This document shows, piece after piece, positions 43,845-47,407 of a stretch of 47,407 bases of DNA. Position 1 is the first letter of the stretch. Every line of letters begins with the position of its first letter. This stretch comes from CAVZLD01 sp964522605 (GTDB taxonomy: Bacteria; Planctomycetota; Planctomycetia; Pirellulales; Pirellulaceae), in the NCBI GenBank assembly GCA_964522605.1, contig CAZFWV010000015.1, positions 1 through 47,407 of the forward strand. The letters are read 5' to 3'. A program made the position numbers and the translations under genes. The notes under the pieces were generated by a model that searched no databases, was not told the origin of the DNA, and saw nothing but the letters and a program-made list of their open reading frames with translations.

Positions 43845-43943
43845 AAGTTGCGCGCTTCCGTGCTTCGTGTGGACACAGAAGCCCGAGTCCGAGGAAGACT
43901 TGCTCGAAGACGACACCAGAGCAGCGGTGAACCCCGGATCGGA

Positions 43944-44897
43944 CTAACCAGCTGATTCGAAATCGAGGCTGAGGTCAGCCGGGGACACTTCGGCGGGAAT
44001 CGGAGCTTCGAATGGAACCCGGGCCGTTTCGATCGTCAGTGGGCTCTGTCCCTCGTAATCGATGACCATCTTCCCGGTGAAGCCCCAACCCAAATGATTC
44101 GGGTCTTCGATCAAGACCCGAACGGTCACGCTCTCTCCCGCCGGGACACGAATTGGCGTGCCGATCGTTCGATCATAGATCCCGTGCATCCCGGGCTTGC
44201 TGGAGGTGTTGTCCGACGAATTGAAGGTAATCGTAACGACATCCTCCGTCGTCTTGAACACCGAGTTCTGTTGCTCGGTGGAATCCAACTGAAAATCTGC
44301 TTCTGGCTTGAATCGAATGCGTTTGATCAAGGCATCCTTGGTTCCTTCGTTTTCAACGCGAATCAACGTTCCGTCATTGGTTCCGGGACGCAGACTCGTC
44401 GTTGCTAATTGAAGCAGCGGCAACGAATCGGCTGCATCACTTACCGTGTCCATCTCGTTGGGCACACTTGTCCCATCTGCGGCCGTGGATCGAAGCAGGT
44501 CGAGCTCCTGGCGAAAGGCGACCTCGCGCTGCTGACTCGCCGTCGCTTCCGCGTTCTCCATTCGACTGAGCAGTTCTTGGGCATCCTCCTGAAAATCCGC
44601 GAGCGCCTGCCCCAATTGCTTGTTCCACTCTTGTGTCAGCCAATCGTCGTGTGTCTGCAACGACTCATGATACTTCGCTTCCAGCTCTTGCTGTTTCTTC
44701 TGAAAATCCTCTCGATAACTCGTCAGCTGGTCATCCAATTTGCTTTCGAATGTGGTGACCAACTCCTGCGGCGCCTGTTCGGCCTGTTTCGGATTGGAAT
44801 AGACGTAGTAGACAGCGCCGACTGCGACAGCCAGGCTGACGAACGAGATGATTCGACTCCACCAATCCGCGATGATGATTTGGGGACGAGTTTCCAT
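43944..44897 (-). CDS. Membrane-anchored coiled-coil protein of unknown function
   Basis: 317 residues from ATG 44897, with AAGGTG just upstream. Short cytosolic tail, one membrane helix (IISFVSLAVAVGAVYYVYS), then a long helical coiled coil (about 45-140: DQLTSYREDFQKKQQELEAK and following) and a beta-rich end (about 160-310: GTLIRVENEGTKDALIKRIR; HLGWGFTGKMVIDYEG). The end looks like an immunoglobulin-type domain. No known family. It stands alone on the minus strand; a role in envelope spacing or sensing is only a guess. Confidence 0.75.
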   Translation of the reverse strand: METRPQIIIADWWSRIISFVSLAVAVGAVYYVYSNPKQAEQAPQELVTTFESKLDDQLTSYREDFQKKQQELEAKYHESLQTHDDWLTQEWNKQLGQALADFQEDAQELLSRMENAEATASQQREVAFRQELDLLRSTAADGTSVPNEMDTVSDAADSLPLLQLATTSLRPGTNDGTLIRVENEGTKDALIKRIRFKPEADFQLDSTEQQNSVFKTTEDVVTITFNSSDNTSSKPGMHGIYDRTIGTPIRVPAGESVTVRVLIEDPNHLGWGFTGKMVIDYEGQSPLTIETARVPFEAPIPAEVSPADLSLDFESAG

Positions 44898-45341
44898 GAT
44901 AGCACCTTTGTGTACAAGCAACCGATCCTCTTAAGGATACCGAGGTCGATGCACACGGTCCACCGGCTGCTGCAAAACGTTGGCCAGTACGGTCACGGCA
45001 GAACGGGAGCGAAGCGGGCCGGCGACGGGTTGTGCGGAATACGAAGAATCTCGGGGCGGTTCGCCAAGGTTCGTGAACTGCCGCGCCTTGATTCGGGAAC
45101 GCGGTGAACGTGAAGTCTTGCTTCCGATGATAGCGGACACCGTCGCCCCGAGGCGTTGTCACAACCGCTTCTTGGGAGGGCGAGGCTCCTGCCGAACCTT
45201 GAACCATGCGAAGAGCTACGGCTCAGCCGTTGGGTGGCTGGTGCCTGAACGTAGTGAAGCCCCGGCAAATGCACACCTGGGGCGTCGCTTCGCTCCGCCG
45301 CCAGCCACCCGGATTCTGAGCTGTCATGAAGCCCCTGGCCG
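44898..45341. other. Gap holding two repeat elements
   Basis: About 440 bases without a supportable gene. It carries a GGGAGGGCGAGGCTCCTGCC sequence at about 45176-45195 and the inverted-repeat element 45222-45320. The readings on both strands are translations of these. Confidence 0.6.
45222..45320. repeat. Inverted-repeat element GGGTGGCTGG / CCAGCCACCC
   Basis: Left arm CTCAGCCGTTGGGTGGCTGG (45222-45241) and right arm, reverse-complemented CTCAGAATCCGGGTGGCTGG (45301-45320), with further pairing of GAAGCCCC against GGGGCGTCGCTTC towards the centre. About 100 bases, no gene inside. Confidence 0.72.
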
Positions 45342-47147
45342 TCACGGCGCCGTCGTCTGACGCCGCAGGGTAAAGCGGATGTAATGGAGTCCCGTCTCCT
45401 CGTTGATCAGTAGCGATCCACCGGGAGCAAGATACCGGGCGATCACGGCAAACGGCGGAAACTTCTGCTGCTCCAACGCATCATCCACCGCGCGGAGGAA
45501 CGCGTTCTGCTCCCGCTGCTCATGAATGCGCTGCCGCACTTCGTCGGACTGCAACAGCTCGTAGGCCACGCGCAATCCTTCGGACGGACGCTCAAATGAG
45601 AGCAATCCAGGCGCTTGGCTTGGAACCTGCCGCTTCAACCGGTCCGCCATCAACTGATAGTCCAACTCGTCCCGCAATCGAGGCACCCCGTCGCGCTGTG
45701 CCAGGATCGCCTGCTCAATGACACTCGGCCGATCGGCCAGCAACAGAACATTGTCGACGAGCGCCATCGTCAGCTGAGGCCGTCCGGGACGTCTGCGGCG
45801 CGGCCGTCGATTGGAATCGTCGGCCGGATCGCCCGGCGGGTCGCTTACTTCCGGTTGCTTGACCGAGTACAGTTTCGCCCCGCCGAAATCGGAACTCTCC
45901 AGCGACTCCGCGAATTTTTCCGTAACCTTATCCAACGTCGGGCGGAATGCCGCGCCATCTTCTAAATGGACACCCAGCAGCAGCGCGCGACTCGTAGCGG
46001 TCACGGGTCGCTCGAACCAGACGAGGCGTGAGAAGCGTCCGGTCATCGCCGGCAGCAAATCCTTTTGCACATCGATCCCCAGCGGCTCGCTCAATCGCTG
46101 TTGCAGAAAGCGATCCGTCGCTCCTTCCCCCCGAAAACTATCCAGGAGTTCTCGTACCGTGTCGATCGTTTGACGAAGGTCCCAATGCCACGTGGCGTAG
46201 TTCGTCGTGTCGGCTGGGACCCAGGTTTCTGGCTGTGTCGGACCGCTCGTCAGGGCAATCAGGTCCAGCGCACCATCGCGCGGCTGGTCCAGCAGAATAT
46301 GGGCGTGCATCAGGTTGTCGAAGTCTCCTTCCGCCAACTGCAGGCTAACCCCAACACCAAGCAGACCATCCAGTCCGATCGCCGGGAGGAGTGCCAATCC
46401 AGTGGCAGCCGCCGGATTGCCGCGAGTCAAAGCACGTACCAATCCAATGGGATCCACGTAGACCTTCATCTGCGACAGCCCACTCCCGGGTTGGCAATGT
46501 GCCATCACGCTTTGGAAGTTCTCGACCGATCGGAGCGTCGCCTGGTCGCTCGTCTGCTTCCACTTTCCGACAAGCTGCTTGGCCAACTCCAGGTTCGTCG
46601 CGATGACGACCTTCTTGTCGAGCTGCAGCTGGATGATCTCCGAAATCGGCTGACCGCTTCGCGAGTAGACGCGTAGAGTCACCCCCTCACAATCTTCTTC
46701 GGCTGGAGTAAACCCACCCTCCACCAGCGCCGTCCGCCCCTGTTCGAGCAGTTCATCGATCGATTTTTGCAGGCCGGATTCCAACAACACAACGGCCGCC
46801 GGGGGGGCACCGGGGATCGCCACTAGGGCGAAGGCCAGCTCGCCGTCGGGGATTTTCAGCAGGTCTTCGACGGTCAGACCCAAGCGCTCTTCCACCTGCT
46901 CCAACACGGGCGTCATGGAACCGTACATGTGCTCATACAGCGGGCGAACCTGCTCGTCGCGCAGCAGTTGCCCCACCGCCGTCTCCTGCAGTCGTTCCGC
47001 CAAATCCGCACTGTCCCCAATCGACGCGTACAGGACGGTCTCCGCAGGAAGCAGGTCAACCGCCTGCAGATCCTCACAACGGCCGGATCGAAGAATCGTC
47101 AGCGACAGGAACAGGGCAAACCGGCAGTGGATGAGGAAGCATTTCAT
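45342..47147 (-). CDS. Large secreted protein of unknown function
   Basis: 601 residues from ATG 47147; the frame continues upstream to 47312 without a signal or conservation. Ribosome site is poor. Signal peptide MKCFLIHCRFALFLSLTILR. The body has repeated features of a type common in planctomycetes (DLLPAETVLYASIGDSADLA; VVIATNLELAKQLVGKWKQT; LTMALVDNVLLLADRPSVIE) and looks like two similar halves built of beta strands and helices, possibly DUF3352-like. A basic patch NRRPRRRRPGRPQ lies near residue 440. No catalytic motif seen. It is near the window end, with nothing recognised in 47148-47407. Confidence 0.75.
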   Translation of the reverse strand: MKCFLIHCRFALFLSLTILRSGRCEDLQAVDLLPAETVLYASIGDSADLAERLQETAVGQLLRDEQVRPLYEHMYGSMTPVLEQVEERLGLTVEDLLKIPDGELAFALVAIPGAPPAAVVLLESGLQKSIDELLEQGRTALVEGGFTPAEEDCEGVTLRVYSRSGQPISEIIQLQLDKKVVIATNLELAKQLVGKWKQTSDQATLRSVENFQSVMAHCQPGSGLSQMKVYVDPIGLVRALTRGNPAAATGLALLPAIGLDGLLGVGVSLQLAEGDFDNLMHAHILLDQPRDGALDLIALTSGPTQPETWVPADTTNYATWHWDLRQTIDTVRELLDSFRGEGATDRFLQQRLSEPLGIDVQKDLLPAMTGRFSRLVWFERPVTATSRALLLGVHLEDGAAFRPTLDKVTEKFAESLESSDFGGAKLYSVKQPEVSDPPGDPADDSNRRPRRRRPGRPQLTMALVDNVLLLADRPSVIEQAILAQRDGVPRLRDELDYQLMADRLKRQVPSQAPGLLSFERPSEGLRVAYELLQSDEVRQRIHEQREQNAFLRAVDDALEQQKFPPFAVIARYLAPGGSLLINEETGLHYIRFTLRRQTTAP

Positions 47148-47407
47148 GGGGGCACCAGTGGATAAGTGAGAGGAGATTCGAGCCGGGAAACAGGACGTCG
47201 AGGTCGAGCGAGCGTTGATCTCGAGTAACCGGGCGGACTTTGGCGGAGTCCAGCCGGAAATCTTTCTGTACTTTATGCGGTCCGCGATATTCTCAGAATC
47301 CGGCCGCCACACGGATCAAAATGGGGCGAAACCTGGAACCTGCGAAACCGCGGGGCATTATACTGGTTTATTCAGCTATACAGGATCCTTCGGCGTTGCG
47401 GCCCTCT

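Noticed and set aside
1..47407. tRNA, rRNA, integrase or transposase genes
   Set aside because: None could be recognised on either strand by reading.

Overview
The window reads as bacterial chromosome from a planctomycete, most likely of the Pirellulales type. This is inferred from protein content, not from a marker gene. It holds two secreted proteins with PEP-CTERM tails preceded by paired calcium-loop (dockerin-like) motifs, and one secreted protein with the planctomycete N-terminal LELLETR-type motif. It also holds an ECF sigma factor directly upstream of a membrane Ser/Thr kinase, a DUF1570 protein, a DUF5107-TPR protein, and several long secreted proteins of unknown role. No rRNA, tRNA, CRISPR array, transposase or phage gene was seen.

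Layout. 1-3344: iron/metal uptake operon, a membrane-anchored DtxR-type regulator fused to a FeoA domain, then FeoB. 3926-8469: secreted DUF5107-TPR protein and a CNNM/CBS/CorC-type membrane protein. 8665-9930: ArsR-family repressor convergent with an aquaglyceroporin. 10757-12958: large PEP-CTERM surface protein with a clear terminator. 13337-13771: thioredoxin-type arsenate reductase. 14020-20618: probable carbohydrate block, with an MFS sugar porter, a secreted GH2-like glycosidase and an 1156-residue phosphorylase-like enzyme. 20615-22887: phosphate operon (DUF47 regulator, PiT transporter). 23190-24743: secreted CehA/McbA-type metallohydrolase; 24919-25149: small DUF2158 protein. 25150-30139: two large secreted surface proteins, with a direct-repeat tract and a decayed paralogue fragment beside the first. 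30698-34320: sigma factor/kinase pair. 34961-38101: radical SAM protein, five-bladed-propeller glycosidase-like protein, pirin. 38295-40003: TolC-like outer-membrane lipoprotein followed by a Cys-rich small lipoprotein. 40344-47147: stand-alone trpC and four secreted or membrane proteins of unknown function.

How genes work together. The best functional units are regulator-FeoB (ATGA overlap), DUF47-PiT, sigma factor-kinase (14-nt gap) and the sugar porter/glycosidase/phosphorylase-like run. ArsR, aquaglyceroporin and ArsC resemble a rearranged arsenic module, but the ArsR lacks the classical CVC arsenic site.

Nearly every long intergenic gap carries a different inverted or direct repeat: REP/BIME-like hairpins, a family built on ACCACGGATG arms, GC hairpins, and a 5-6 copy direct repeat. 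These repeats, the decayed paralogue fragment and an apparently extended PEP-CTERM tail are the least expected structures in the window. All calls come from reading the sequence; no database search was run.
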